Of a DNA stretch of 64,000 nucleotides, positions 21,889 through 32,678 are shown in pieces. The notes beneath the pieces were generated by a model that searched no databases, was not told the origin of the DNA, and saw only the letters and a program-made list of their open reading frames with translations. Source of the stretch: Anthostomella pinea. Taxonomy: Eukaryota; Ascomycota; Sordariomycetes; Xylariales; Xylariaceae. The position numbers and the translations under genes were made by a program. Within the stretch, counting starts at the first letter, position 1. Each line of letters opens with the position of its first letter. The stretch is taken from the NCBI GenBank assembly GCA_963556695.1, contig CAUWAG010000010.1, positions 2,666,001-2,730,000 of the forward strand, given 5' to 3'.

Positions 21889-23565
21889 TCAGTTCCTCTC
21901 CGCACGCGACAACGTCGTATGCAACTTGTGCTGTTTCATCAAAGACACACTGATCAAACCTAGCAGTATGAGTCCCAACATCGTGAACCAAACACTCCGA
22001 AAAGCCTCCATGAAGGCCGCCATGACACCATCGTACCAACCCTCGGGGAGATGTTTCAGCTCCCCCAGGTCGTCCCTAATCCTGCGGATCTCGTCCTCGG
22101 CGCCCGGCAGGTCCCCAAATCGGTCGTAAAGCTGTGTCTTGAGCACATTCTGGTAGATGGCGGACGCGATAGTGATGCCGACGGTTCCGCCGACAGACCG
22201 GAACGCGTACGTGGCGGACGTGACTGTCGCCTGGTGCGAGTGGTCGACGGCCGCGAGACAGGCCAGCAGAGTGATTGTTAACATGGCGCCTTGACCGGAA
22301 CCCAGGAGGAGGAAGGCGACCATCATAAGCCACTTTGGAGAGTGTTCGTTTAGCGTCGTGAGGATGATGACGCAGGCGAGCTGAAGAGCCACGGCCAAGA
22401 TGCCGAGGCCAACGTAACGACCCGTCTTCTTCATCACATATCCACTGCCGACTGAGCAGACGCAGATACCGATAGGAGCAAACAGGATCACCAGACCGGC
22501 ATCTGTGGCACTGCTCCCGCGCGTCTGGAGGTAGACCGGGGCATAGAAGAGGGCCATCATATTAACCATGCAGCACGAAAGGTTGGTCATGCATGCTGTG
22601 AAAACTGTCCTGTCGAGGAGGAGCCGCACGGGGATGACCGGCTGCTTGGCACGAGACTCCCAAGAAACAAAACCAACGAATGCCACGAGAGACAGCGGCA
22701 ACGTGGTAAGCGGCAGAGGATGGACCCAAGGGACGATGTTACCGCCCGCGTTGAGACCAAGCAGGAGGAGGACGAGGAACACAATCAGTGACAAGGCACC
22801 GGTGAAGTCGATGCGGGCCAGGTACGATTTCTCTGATACCTTCGGAGGGACTCGGACCAGATATGCAACAAGACATGCCGAGACGATGACGGGAGGGATC
22901 TGTACCAGGAATGCAAGACGCCATCCCCAAGCCGAATTGTCGTTGACGAGACCCCCAAAAACACCTCCGAGCATGCCTCCAACCCCGTAGCAGATGTTCC
23001 CTATCCCTTGAACAACTCCCCTGTCCCTTAAGGGAACGAGATCGGTCCCTAGAAAGGTGCTGATGGACATGAGCCCACCGCCGCCGATTCCAGCGATGAC
23101 TCGGCCAAATATCATGACATTGGCATCCTGTGCAAAACCACATATCAGGTTACCCGCGGCGAAGAATATGTTGCTAAAGATGAGGCCAGGGCCCCTGCCA
23201 AAGATATCGGTTAAGCGTCCGGAGATGGGCTGACAGGCTGCGTTCGAGATGAGGTACGCTGTAGCTAGCCACGATAGAAGACTCAGAGACTTGAAATCGC
23301 TCGAGATCGGAGCGGATAGAGTGGCGATGATGGTCGAGTCGATTGCTCCCAGGAAGACGCCGATCCAGCACGAGCAGAGAATTATCCAAAGCTTGGCACC
23401 CTTCACTTCTTCGACAATAATGATCTGTTCATTGTCGTTAGTGCCGGGCTGCTGGTTTGTCTCGGCCAACAGCGGTGTCCTCTCGTTGCTCTCTGCCGCG
23501 GCCGAACTCCCATCCGCAAGTGCAGGCGGCACATTTTGGGCAGAGATGCCCTCGTTTTCGGCCAT
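21889..23565 (-). CDS. MFS transporter, DHA2 class (14 TM; Vba/Fnx1-like)
   Basis: Uninterrupted 558-residue frame starting MAENEGISAQN. An in-frame extension to 23667 begins with GTG and is rejected. After a polar N-terminal region of about 55 residues come 14 predicted transmembrane segments. Signature features: FLGAIDSTIIATLSAPISSD in TM1 (motif D1-like), ISGRLTDIFGRGPGL in loop 2-3 (motif A, GxLaDrxGrkxxl), and GIGGGGLMS and GVGGMLGGVFGG in TM4-5 (motif C region). This subgroup includes yeast vacuolar basic amino acid transporters and Fnx1 as well as toxin and drug exporters in gene clusters. Location and cargo cannot be decided here. Being 1.4 kb from the UstYa-like gene and tail-to-tail with it, it could export a product, which is inference. 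Confidence 0.88.
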   Translation of the reverse strand: MAENEGISAQNVPPALADGSSAAAESNERTPLLAETNQQPGTNDNEQIIIVEEVKGAKLWIILCSCWIGVFLGAIDSTIIATLSAPISSDFKSLSLLSWLATAYLISNAACQPISGRLTDIFGRGPGLIFSNIFFAAGNLICGFAQDANVMIFGRVIAGIGGGGLMSISTFLGTDLVPLRDRGVVQGIGNICYGVGGMLGGVFGGLVNDNSAWGWRLAFLVQIPPVIVSACLVAYLVRVPPKVSEKSYLARIDFTGALSLIVFLVLLLLGLNAGGNIVPWVHPLPLTTLPLSLVAFVGFVSWESRAKQPVIPVRLLLDRTVFTACMTNLSCCMVNMMALFYAPVYLQTRGSSATDAGLVILFAPIGICVCSVGSGYVMKKTGRYVGLGILAVALQLACVIILTTLNEHSPKWLMMVAFLLLGSGQGAMLTITLLACLAAVDHSHQATVTSATYAFRSVGGTVGITIASAIYQNVLKTQLYDRFGDLPGAEDEIRRIRDDLGELKHLPEGWYDGVMAAFMEAFRSVWFTMLGLILLGLISVSLMKQHKLHTTLSRAERN

Positions 23566-25334
23566 GCTGATAATGTGCTCCAACTGACTTTTTGCCACGC
23601 TTCTCGCTTGACTGCGCCACCCCAAGTGCCTGACTGCGCGCTGTCTCTTGGGTCCTCTATGCCACACGGGAGAGGTGTCTCATCCGTAATCGCCAAGTCG
23701 ACAGCCTGTATGTCTCAAAGACGTGTTCTGGTGGGTTGAAGAGTCGAGGATGAGGTGAAATCGTACGCCTTGTCGATGATCTGGTTAGCGTCGGACGTGG
23801 AGCGACGCCCTTGTCATTGACGCCGATGATCGGCTCCTATCTCGGACTGCCGAGCCGGCCGTTTACATATCAACGTTGAATCACGGGGTTGCCCGTCATT
23901 TTCCACTTTGAACTTCTTCAGAATGTCTAAAGACAGCAACGAAGCACAATGCCCCCGAAAAATGCGCATCCTGGATCGAACGGGGAGACTTGAGACCACT
24001 TGGCCCTTGGGATGAAAAGAAAAGAATATCAAGGGAGGACCCATCACATTGAAGTTCCAGACAGAACCCTCGCACTGATGTTCGGCCAGTGAAGGTGATC
24101 TCCAAGAGACAGGTGAGCTAGGCAGTTGCTAGGCGACTGTGATATGTATCCAGATGTAGTTCAATGAAGCGATGTCAAGCCTGTCTGCCGGGTCTACGGT
24201 ACCTTGACGGCTTGACTCGATCTTGGCTCGTGACCAGAGACCGCGTACGTCTTCGGAGGGGAGAGAAGAAAACAGTGCGGCTGCTTGCGACCGCTTGCAA
24301 CCTTCTCACGTCACGGAAGACCGCAACGACGGCTCGCTCTCGCTACCTGATGGCGGGAGAATGCCGGGGTTGCCTGCATAGAATATTGGCCGATGATGTA
24401 ATACGGTGCACGCAGCTCCATCCTGACCTTCATTGAGATCTGGGCATGTTGTTGGCAGGATATGAAGAGAGCTGGGAAGCGAGAAGTCATTCGAAGCAGC
24501 AACAAGTAGACACTGAGACAAGGAGTGGTTCCAGTTTGAGTTGGAAGATCTTGAGTTGTTGTAGACTGTAGATGCAGGTTCCAAGGTTGGAAGATGGCGT
24601 CAATGGCAGTGACTATTGGCGGCTGCTTCAGCGCCCCGAGCTAGGCTGTTCAGTTGCGACAGCGCTAACTGGCCCGCGGATGGTGTGGCTTAGCGCTTAG
24701 CCGTAGCAACCGAATGGCAGTGCAAGGCGATGAACCGGTGTCGCAACAGTTCGAGATGGTGCGCTAGCCACTTGTTCTGCCTCAATGCTGTGTCGTTGTG
24801 TTGTTGCTGGGGGCTGAGCTGCTGAGCTGCAAAAAGAACAACCCTGAATTGACTGGTAATAAGTTGACTTGCCTTCATGCACCGCGCGTTCCCAGGTCGT
24901 CATCTACCCACCCGGCTCAGCCAATTGACCTCAGTTCACAAACAACAACAGTTCATAAGTAGTGATCTGACCCAGGCTTCTGATCTTTCCGACTTTGACT
25001 TCACGATTTGCGACGACGACTTCACCTCGACCATCTCCGTCTACCTACCCTAGTCCTACGCGAATACCACGCCAACAAAAGAACGAATCCACAACTCACA
25101 CCCGCGGCCAGGTCCTGTGCTACCTATTTCACTTTGAAACTTTCTAGAAACCGAACCGAGCCTCGCCCCGTAATTACAACTACGAACGTCGCGAGCTTGG
25201 CCTGTCTATCCTGCAAGCGAGCTTATCAGTATATCCTAGACGTTGGGCGAGCCTGCCAACACCAAGAAAAGGATTGATACAACAACGCGCAACGCATTCT
25301 CTGCCTGCGGTCTCCCTACACAAGAATAACAACA
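23566..25334. promoter_or_regulatory. divergent intergenic region, MFS transporter and MARVEL gene
   Basis: About 1.77 kb separate two divergent genes and should hold both promoters and the 5' leader of the MARVEL gene. Pyrimidine-rich and CA-rich sequence just before 25335 fits a transcribed leader. No gene is supported inside. Confidence 0.4.
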
Positions 25335-26351
25335 ATGGCGTTATTCGAGAAACTCGACTTCGACCCGGATAAGGTGCCCAACGTCAAGCTCGCCCTTCAC
25401 ATCGCCCAGGTGGTGCTGGCGTTGGTCATCTTTATCCTCGAGATCATAGTCTTCAAAGCGAACAATGCCTCCATAAACGGAAACAATGGCTGGCCATTTG
25501 GCTTGGTAAGCCGGCTACAACATGCCCTCGTCCATATCAACATGTATTGGCTGACAAGTCCCCCTACCACAGTGTTTCCTGTCCATCCCCGCGTGGCTGT
25601 ACCTGGCCATGACTCCCCGATTCGAGCGGACGCGCAAGGCTGCCCTGCCTAGTGTTATGGTCTCTTTCGACGCCCTCTTCGCCATCTTCTGGCTGTCTGC
25701 ATTTGCCAGCCAGGCCGCATACGACACCGCCAACTCGTGTGGTGATGGCTGCAAGGTTAGCAAGGCCGTAGTCGGAATAGCATTCTTCGAGATGTGAGAT
25801 ACCCCTGCCAAAACTGCTGTTCTCCAGACTCTTGAGCTAACACGACCCGTAGGCTGTTATGGATTCTGTCGACAGCCGTCAGCGCGTACACCTTGCGGTA
25901 CTACCAGGCAAACGGCGACCTCCCGGGCTACGAGAAGATCGGCCTGAGCCGCCAGAACATCGACCCAGACAAGGCCGCCTTCTCCATGGCGCCGCACGAC
26001 GAGGAGGCGTACGCGCCGGTACAACTGGACGACCACCACGACGACCACCACGATCACCACGATGGTCACGATAATCCATACGACCCTGATTCGTTCGGCG
26101 CGCGACCTTTGTACGAGACGGAAACCTCGTATCGCCCCCAACACACGGCGTCGCCCTCGAACGACAACCCCTTCGACAACAACTACCGGACGCACAGCAC
26201 CTCGCCGCTGCCGCATACCGACCCTTACGCCGACCCCTATGGGGCACCATCGACAGGACCGCAGATATATGCCCCGCCTGTAGCGGAGGACTATGATGAT
26301 GGGAGACCGGCCCAGTTCCCTAACGCGAATTACGACAGGACGCTGCATTAA
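25335..26351 (+). CDS. MARVEL-type four-transmembrane protein with His/Asp-rich tail
   Basis: Model join(25335..25505,25573..25793,25853..26351), 296 residues; introns of 67 and 59 bp with clean GT-AG ends. Four hydrophobic segments: VKLALHIAQVVLALVIFILE, SIPAWLYLAM, MVSFDALFAIFWLSAFASQA and LLWILSTAVSAYTLRYY. A Cys pair (CGDGCK) precedes the last helix. The family sits in the plasma membrane or in eisosome-like domains (Nce102 relatives) and organises membrane microdomains. The cytosolic tail, about 150 residues, contains a striking His/Asp run (DDHHDDHHDHHDGHD) and is then Pro/Tyr/Asp-rich and probably disordered. The His/Asp run could bind divalent metal, which is inference. Confidence 0.82.
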
Positions 26352-26871
26352 GCGTTTTAGACTCGAGAGAGAGATGGGTTAGCCGAAACCTGGGCAGGCA
26401 AGGTGGTGCAGGGGCTTTGTATGAATTGCTTGTGACAGGATACAAACTAGCGGGATTGAATGGCGCGGCATCACGACATAAATTTGGCTTTGACATTGGT
26501 GGTCGGTGTTCCGGATATGCTCACCACGCACGAGATACCAGAGTGTTATCCGCGGTTGGTGAAATTGACATTTGCTTGAATGGAACTTTCGGCAAGACGA
26601 CATTGTGAAGGTTGCCTGTGAAGATTGCCCATGTGTAGCAGTCTGATTTTGCTAAAGCTTGACTTTGTATTCTGACATGGTAAACCCCTCGTGGAGCACT
26701 CACTCTGCTCTAGACAAAACAGAGTCGACAACGCCAAATCTTTGAGCGCTTCTAGCTATTTAAATTGGAGTCATTGGGAAACTGGCTGTTACCCCTTTTC
26801 GTACGCCACAAACGCCGTCCAATGCAATGCCTAGCAGTCACTCCTTACCTACTCAAGTCGTCAGCTCGACC
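26352..26871. other. convergent 3' intergenic region
   Basis: About 520 bp lie between the stop codons of the MARVEL gene and the NOP16 gene, presumably 3' UTRs and terminators. No gene is seen. Confidence 0.5.
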
Positions 26872-27773
26872 CTACGCCGCAGCCTCCCCCTTCCACTTCC
26901 GAATCCGCTTCGATATATCGGCTTCGGTCTGCTGCATGGGGTTCAGCCGCCGATCCCTCGCCATCGCCCTCGTGTCAGCGCCGTGTCTCTCCGTCAGCCG
27001 CTCCAGCCACTCGACCTCGCGCGTGCTCTGCCCGCGGGGCTTCTTCTCGACCGGCCGGTTGGCCTCCGCCGCGAGCTGCCTGAAGATCGCATTGCCCTCT
27101 CCCTCTCCGTCCTCCTCGTCGATACCGCCCCATTCCTCGGCGGCCCTGTCCTCCCTTCCGGAGTTGGAGATCTCGGCGTCAGAGTAGTCCGAATCCAACG
27201 CCACGAGCGGGTCGTTGAGCGGGTTTGCGCGCCGCCGCTTTATCAGAGACGGGTCCTCGATCACGCGCACGATGCGCCCGCTCTCGTCGCGCTCGACGCG
27301 CGCCTCGCTGACGACGGCGGCGATGCTGCCGGCCGGGTTGATGGCGAAGGGGTCGGTGGGTTTTGTGGAAAGCTTCTTTGCTTTTTGCGTGTCGTCGTTG
27401 CTCTGCTGGGACTTGGTGGGCTGCAAGCGCGGTTCTACGCCGCCGGTTGGCGCCTTCAGGCGGGACATCAGGCCCAGTCGGCGGTAGTTCTGCGTTGTTG
27501 TTTCGTTCTTGTTCCTGCGATGGGGGGAGGGGGGATTAGTATGGTTTATATCTTGAGCTGTTGGAGTGGGGAGGGGGTTGGAAGAAGCTCGGCACGGGTT
27601 GTGTAGGTATGTGCTTGCTTGCCCGCGGGAGATGAGACGGGGTGGACGTACCAGTTCTTCGCAACGATGCTGTTGCCCAGCGGGTTCAGCAGTCGGTTGG
27701 ACTTCGTCGATGTTGGCTGGCGCATGGTGGGGCGCGAGGAGCGCCGCTTGCGCTTCTGGAGGTCGCGGCCCAT
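26872..27773 (-). CDS. NOP16: nucleolar protein 16 (60S ribosome biogenesis)
   Basis: Model complement(join(26872..27514,27652..27773)), 254 residues. Exon 1 is MGRDLQKRKRRSSRPTMRQP followed by NRLLNPLGNSIVAKNW. A 137 bp intron (donor GTACGT, branch-like ACTAAT, acceptor CGCAG) leads in frame to NKNETTTQNYRRLGLMSRLK. The basic N-terminus, the 'I-A-x-N-W-(D/N)-K-x-x-T-x-x-Q-N-Y-x-x-L-G-L' block and a C-terminal segment ending in Trp-Lys-rich KRIRKWKGEAAA match the Nop16 family, which acts in the nucleolus on pre-60S particles. The acidic middle (about residues 140-185) is usual. I see no break. Confidence 0.88.
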
Positions 27774-28204
27774 GGCTGCGGTGTGGTGCTGGGGGCTCGA
27801 TTTGGCAGGGTATGGTCGCGATGGCAGAGCTCCCAGATCACGGCTTCCGGGGTTTCTAGACGGTGCAATGTGCGGATGTGCTGTAAATAAGGTAGTAAGA
27901 CTTGGTAGGCGTAGGTATGGTTAAGGTAGCTTCTAATTCACGATCTTGGGCGGTCTACCAAAAATTTTGCCGCGGGACGATAAGATAAGATAGTGGCTTA
28001 TCTTATCTTGGCTTGGTCTTGAGCTGCCCGCCATCAATTCATGTACGCCGTCCAGCCAGCAGCAACACGACATCAATTCTCCCTTTATCAATATTTCGTC
28101 GAACCCCGAGCTTCATCGACCACGTTAGTCAACGTATAGCTTGCTCAGGACTATGTATCGTGAGGTTGAGGAGGCTGCATGGCCATTTCTAGTCGATAGG
28201 GGCC

Positions 28205-28256
28205 GAGAGCTCTCTCGATCATAGAGCTCTCGGTCGTAGAGCTCTTTCGATCATAC
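28205..28256. repeat. short tandem repeat of GAGCTCT-CGATCATA units
   Basis: Three diverged units, each GAGCTCT followed by YCGATCATA or CGGTCGTA. GAGCTC is itself palindromic, so the array can also form small inverted pairs. Confidence 0.6.
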
Positions 28257-28961
28257 AGGCTTGCCCTCCACACCACCCTCATTGCTGAAGGCCACGATGA
28301 TTGGAGTACGTCGGCCTTCTGGCGGCATTTGGACATAAGCTAGAGTCACGGACCTCCTCTGCAGTTCCGTCGGCTAGAACGGCAAGCATGATCCAGACTC
28401 TTAACGCCAACGTCATCGCGTGTCGAGAAATATGGCGCATGTCACCAAAGCCTGTGTCAAGCTCCCTCAGTCCGATATTCCAGTTCGTGATATATCACGC
28501 TCTAGGTGCAATGGACCGTGAGGGTTTGCTCAGGTTACGCATCAAGCTTCTTCCAAGCTCCGGCCCGGTTGAGAAGCAACCCCGGCCACCAACAGTATGC
28601 CACCGACGGATGCCACCGGGAGACGGGTCTGATCAATGCATTCGACCGCCTAGGGAAGTGAGACTCGGCCATGAAGCTCCCAAGAGAGATCATAGTTCGT
28701 GGAGTCTGCTAAATTCCCCTTAGGCCGTCAGTTGATCTGAGATACGGTAAGTAGAGCTAGCCAGTGCCGCAAGTGCCGCAAACCTTATACACTCGAGCGC
28801 CGATGGAACGCCCTTTACCGTACCTTACCAACGGTAGTGTCTCGGTCATCAAGCCCCCGGCTTAACCTTGAAGCACCCCGGATTGGCTTCTCACCCGTCA
28901 TATCGGAATGTTTCTTAGCGTTGTCCGATATGCATCCGAACAAACCAAGTGACGATGAGGG

Positions 28962-29082
28962 ACCAATCGGCATTTCCGACCTCGAGATTAGGAAGAACCG
29001 AAGAACAGAATAGGCTTGGGGCTGTACCAATCGGTATTTTCAACCGCGAGATTGTGAAGAACAGAAATGGGCCAGGGGCTGC
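28962..29082. repeat. two-copy tandem repeat, ~60 bp unit, in the P450 upstream region
   Basis: Unit 1 (28962-29025) and unit 2 (29026-29082) both begin ACCAATCGG and share CGAGATT, GAAGAAC, GAACAGAA and GGGGCTG in the same order. It lies about 360 bp upstream of the P450 start and might duplicate a control site. Confidence 0.6.
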
Positions 29083-29438
29083 ACCACCACCTTCCATCTG
29101 ACTGCAACCAGGCGAACTGCTTGTACTAGCTATCCCAGTTGATCTATTGGATAGACGACAGGTCGAACTCACACGGGGATTTGGCGATAGTGACCGAGTG
29201 TCGGCTTCCTTGAGCGCTCAGGGGTATGATGTCCGCACTCAAGGGGCGGAGTCCGGTTCATCTCCCGCAGTACTGCAAGATCCCGTCCTCATGACGTTAC
29301 GTGATAGCCATCATCGGGTTCCGGGAGGTCTTGGATATAAACTCCTCTTTATATCCATGGGATTCAACAACCGGAGAAGCACAGCCATCCCTATCTCATC
29401 TGCTCAGGGATAATCAGCTGACCGCCCATCCTCCCGAG

Positions 29439-31225
29439 ATGAACAGTCTTCTCTTTCCTTCCGGCCTTGATGGCACCCGGCTCCTGGCGTTAGCCGCCCT
29501 CTCGCTTTTCATAGCAGCAGCCGTGGTGGTTGCCTACCGGCTCTTTTTTCACCCTCTTTCTCGCTTCCCCGGCCCGCGGCTCGCGGCATCAACGGGCCTC
29601 TACGAAGCCTACTTCCAATGTCTCGTGGAAGGCGGAGGTAGATATTGGATCAAGATCAATGAGATGCACAAGCAATATGGTATGGAAGCTCACTTAACAC
29701 TGCGAACTTTTGCTTACACCTGGACGACTTTCCAGGTCCCATCGTTCGTATCAACCCTTGGGAGGTACATATCGCCGACTCGGACTGGAACGCTGTATAC
29801 AAATACTCAGCCAAGGCATCCAAGCCCCGGCGGTTCTACTACCGTTTCTTCGGGAAGTTCCCTTCCACGAACATAGCCGAGTCACATGCCCTGCACCAAC
29901 TGCGTCGTGCACCATTACAGGCGTATTTCGCTTCATCCAATATTCAGAAGTACATGCCTACGATTGTGGCTCAGGTTGACAAGCTATGTTACCGCCTCTC
30001 CGCCGCAGACGGTTGCGTGGTCAGCCTGAGCGATGCTTTCAGATGTCTCGCGACTGATGTCGCTACTGGGTTCGCTTTCAATCACCCCTTTGGCCATCTG
30101 GACGAGCCGACGTTTGACCGCGAGTTCAATCTCAGTGTGAGGACAGTGGTCAAAGTCAGTACATGGAGTCGGCACACCTACGGAATGTTGCTTCCGGCTT
30201 TGCATAGTATCCCCGAGACTATTGCCAGCAAGATGAACCCTGCTTTTGGTAGGGTGAAGTGGATGATGGGGGTAAGTCATCCATGTTGCCTCTGAAAGGG
30301 CCGTGTCGCAAAGAACCTTTACTAAATACAGTGCTCTAGACTATGGCCAGCTGCGTCAGGAAGTCAATGAATAAGCCAGAGCCAGCATTTGGCACCAATC
30401 CCGACATGGTCCAGACGCTGATGGCCTCGTCTCTTCCTCCCGAGGAGAAGACATTCCCGCGTCTCTTCTCCGAAACGCGAAGTGTCATTATGGCTGGCAC
30501 AGAGACGACGGCCAGTCTACTTGTCGGCATTACAGCCTACCTCCTGAATGATCCTGAGAAGTTAACCCGACTTATGGAAGAGCTCGGTGATGCTGAGAAG
30601 GCTAAAGGCGCTCGCCTGGAATATTCAGATCTGAAAGATCTCCCATACATCACTGGTGTCGTCAACGAGGGACTGAGACTTGCCAATCCAACCCCCACTC
30701 GCCTGCCTCGAGTGTGTGAGGATCAGGACCTCCAGTATGGAAAATGGTTTATTCCCCGCGGTGTAAGTGTGCCTTCTTCGTTCTTCATGCCCCATGGTTG
30801 AAGCCTTGCTAAACATCCCACCACTACAGACCACGATCTCGACCACGACACAAGATATCCACAACGACTCCTCCATCTTCCCCAACGCGCAAGAGTTCCA
30901 GCCCGGCCGCTGGGCCGGCGTCGAAGAGCGCAGGCGCCTGAACCGATACCTCTTGCCCTGGGGTCGTGGCACCAGACTCTGTCTCGGTATGGAGCTCGCG
31001 ACCATCGACACCTATCTCACCGTCTCGCGCCTGTTCAGCCCCAACGCCGGTTTCAGTATGTACATGTATCAGACGAAGGACGAGGACTGGAAGGCCTACC
31101 ATGAGTGGTTCTCCGGGTTCCCCCGAGGTAATGGGTTGAGGGTGCTTGTTCAGAAACAGATCCAGGAGAAACCCAGGGGTGCGAGCAATGGGTTGCCTGG
31201 TCGTGTGGCCGCTCCACTGATCTGA
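29439..31225 (+). CDS. cytochrome P450 monooxygenase, microsomal
   Basis: Model join(29439..29679,29736..30271,30340..30762,30830..31225), 531 residues; introns of 56, 68, 67 bp, all frame-preserving. An N-terminal membrane anchor (LLALAALSLFIAAAVVVAY) is followed by the proline-rich hinge FHPLSRFPGPRLA. I-helix motif AGTETT at 311-316, ExxR at 369-372 (EGLR), the PERF-like FQPGRW near 423-428, and the heme loop WGRGTRLCLG with the Cys thiolate at 451. The usual first Phe of the heme loop is Trp here. The block INPWEVHIADSDW resembles that of fungal P450s in secondary metabolism such as trichodiene-oxygenase relatives, but the substrate cannot be inferred. No biosynthetic enzyme adjoins it; the nearest, the UstYa-like gene, is 9 kb away. 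All key motifs are intact. Confidence 0.88.
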
Positions 31226-32523
31226 GAAGTTTGGTGCTAAGCATTTGTCCCGCTTGTCTGAAGGTCCTTTCCTTGCTGTTCGGTGGTCGCTAGTGCTTTT
31301 GTTGGAGGGAATGGAGGTTGCGTGGACACCCATCAGTCGTATCGATCTAATCTAGTCTTCCTTGCTTGATCAAGATCCCCGGTTCTGGAATTCAGCGACC
31401 TTGCCCATAGTTCAGCTTGGGCTTGTGACTGTGTCGGTCGGTACACCTTGTTTAGGGGTTGATCATAGCCAGAGGTGCCAGAGGTGCCAGAGGAGTGAGT
31501 GGCGACTGTTAGACATGATATTGTGGTGGCTAGGACTCCTGCTTAGATCATTATATCAATAGATAAAGCATCCGTTTCTTACAGTTTTGACCATTAGCCC
31601 CGATCACGGGGAGTCACAGACGCCAGAGTCACAGACCAGAGTCACATTCCAGAGCCACGGACCAGAGCCATGGGTGAGCTAAGCCGATTCACGCCCGTGT
31701 CTTACCTATCCGCATGGCTCCAGCACATGTGTCGTGTTCAATGTCAACCAGCAATACTCGACAGCGCAACTGTTCCAAGAAACATCAAAAACATCCCCTC
31801 GCGTCTACGGGAGGGGACGAGACTGGCCGGCAGGGTGATAACTGCCTTACTCGATATCGAGCTGATACCAGGGGGGTGGTCAGGCAGGCATCACGTTAGA
31901 TATCTCAAGCAGACGGTATAGTCCTTATGATGTCTAGAAGGGCAACCTTGAGAGTTTTTCGATTCCTGGATCTTGCAACCAGATCTGAAAGTCATAGGAT
32001 AAGGGCGCCTGGCCCAGTATTCCGCGGGGCTCTTCAGGAGGGTTTGGCTGCGCTTGCGTGGACAAGACTTATGATGTAATACATCCATACCATTGCGGTG
32101 AGCGCGTGTGTGAGTATTGTAATGCCTCCTGCAGTTGAGATCACTAATAAAACACTTGTGCTCGATGGTACTCCGCGTTCAGCAAGAGCCTCCTGCGACC
32201 TCAGTTGTCTTCGGTGAGTCTGCTTCGCATGGCCCATCGGGTCAAGCTATTAGATCTGTAACCTGAGGAGAGATAGAGGCGCGATTGTGCATGGTAAGGC
32301 GAGGGAGGTGTACTTGCATTCCATTGCCAGGTCACTGCATTACCCGACGTCCTATTCCCATCTGATAGCTAGCTCCCAGACGAACGACTCGTGAAGTGAA
32401 GCTTCGTAATAGTATCTAGAACTGCCTTACGGTTCGAGGCCTTGCAAGGGTGTTCTTGCTACCTAGTACATCGTATGCACATAGATCTTTCTGCCTACTA
32501 TCACACCACTAGTGCCTGCCACG
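31226..32523. other. intergenic region with small tandem repeats, no gene
   Basis: Contains GCCAGAGGT copies near 31475-31495 and the array at 31611-31673. Nothing else is recognisable before the transposon begins at 32526. Confidence 0.4.
31611..31673. repeat. minisatellite, CCAGAGYCAC-type units
   Basis: Five diverged units of about 12-15 bases built on (CC)AGAGTCACAGA or CCAGAGCCACGGA lie in a head-to-tail row. Confidence 0.7.
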
Positions 32524-32525
32524 TA

Positions 32526-32615
32526 CCATGCCCCACCCCCTAGCGGGACACACCCCCCACCGGGACAGCCAAACCCCACCATCACCACCAAAATACCCCC
32601 TTACTCACTTACACG
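32526..32615 (+). repeat. left terminal inverted repeat of the Pogo-like element
   Basis: 90 bp. It contains GGGACACACCCCCCACCGGG and ends CTCACTTACACG, mirrored at 34662-34750. Confidence 0.88.
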
Positions 32616-32678
32616 CAATTGAGGCTGTAGATGCCCAAAGAAATCAACAAAATTATCATTCTGTGGTGTTGAGGCTCC

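Larger units (their letters stand above)
27774..29438. promoter_or_regulatory. divergent intergenic region, NOP16 and P450 genes, with tandem repeats
   Basis: These 1.66 kb carry the NOP16 promoter on one side and the P450 promoter on the other. Two small tandem repeats occur at 28205-28256 and 28962-29082, listed separately. No gene is supported. Confidence 0.4.

Noticed and set aside
23566..23667. 34-residue N-terminal extension of the MFS transporter
   Set aside because: It opens with GTG, not ATG, and adds only a basic polar stretch.
25857..26348. 163-residue minus frame opposite the MARVEL tail
   Set aside because: Antisense shadow of the His/Asp-rich exon; its Val/Arg pattern is the reverse reading of the real gene.
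26827..27606. 259-residue plus-strand frame opposite NOP16
   Set aside because: Antisense shadow of the NOP16 exon; Arg/Leu/Val-rich as expected for the reverse of an acidic coding strand.
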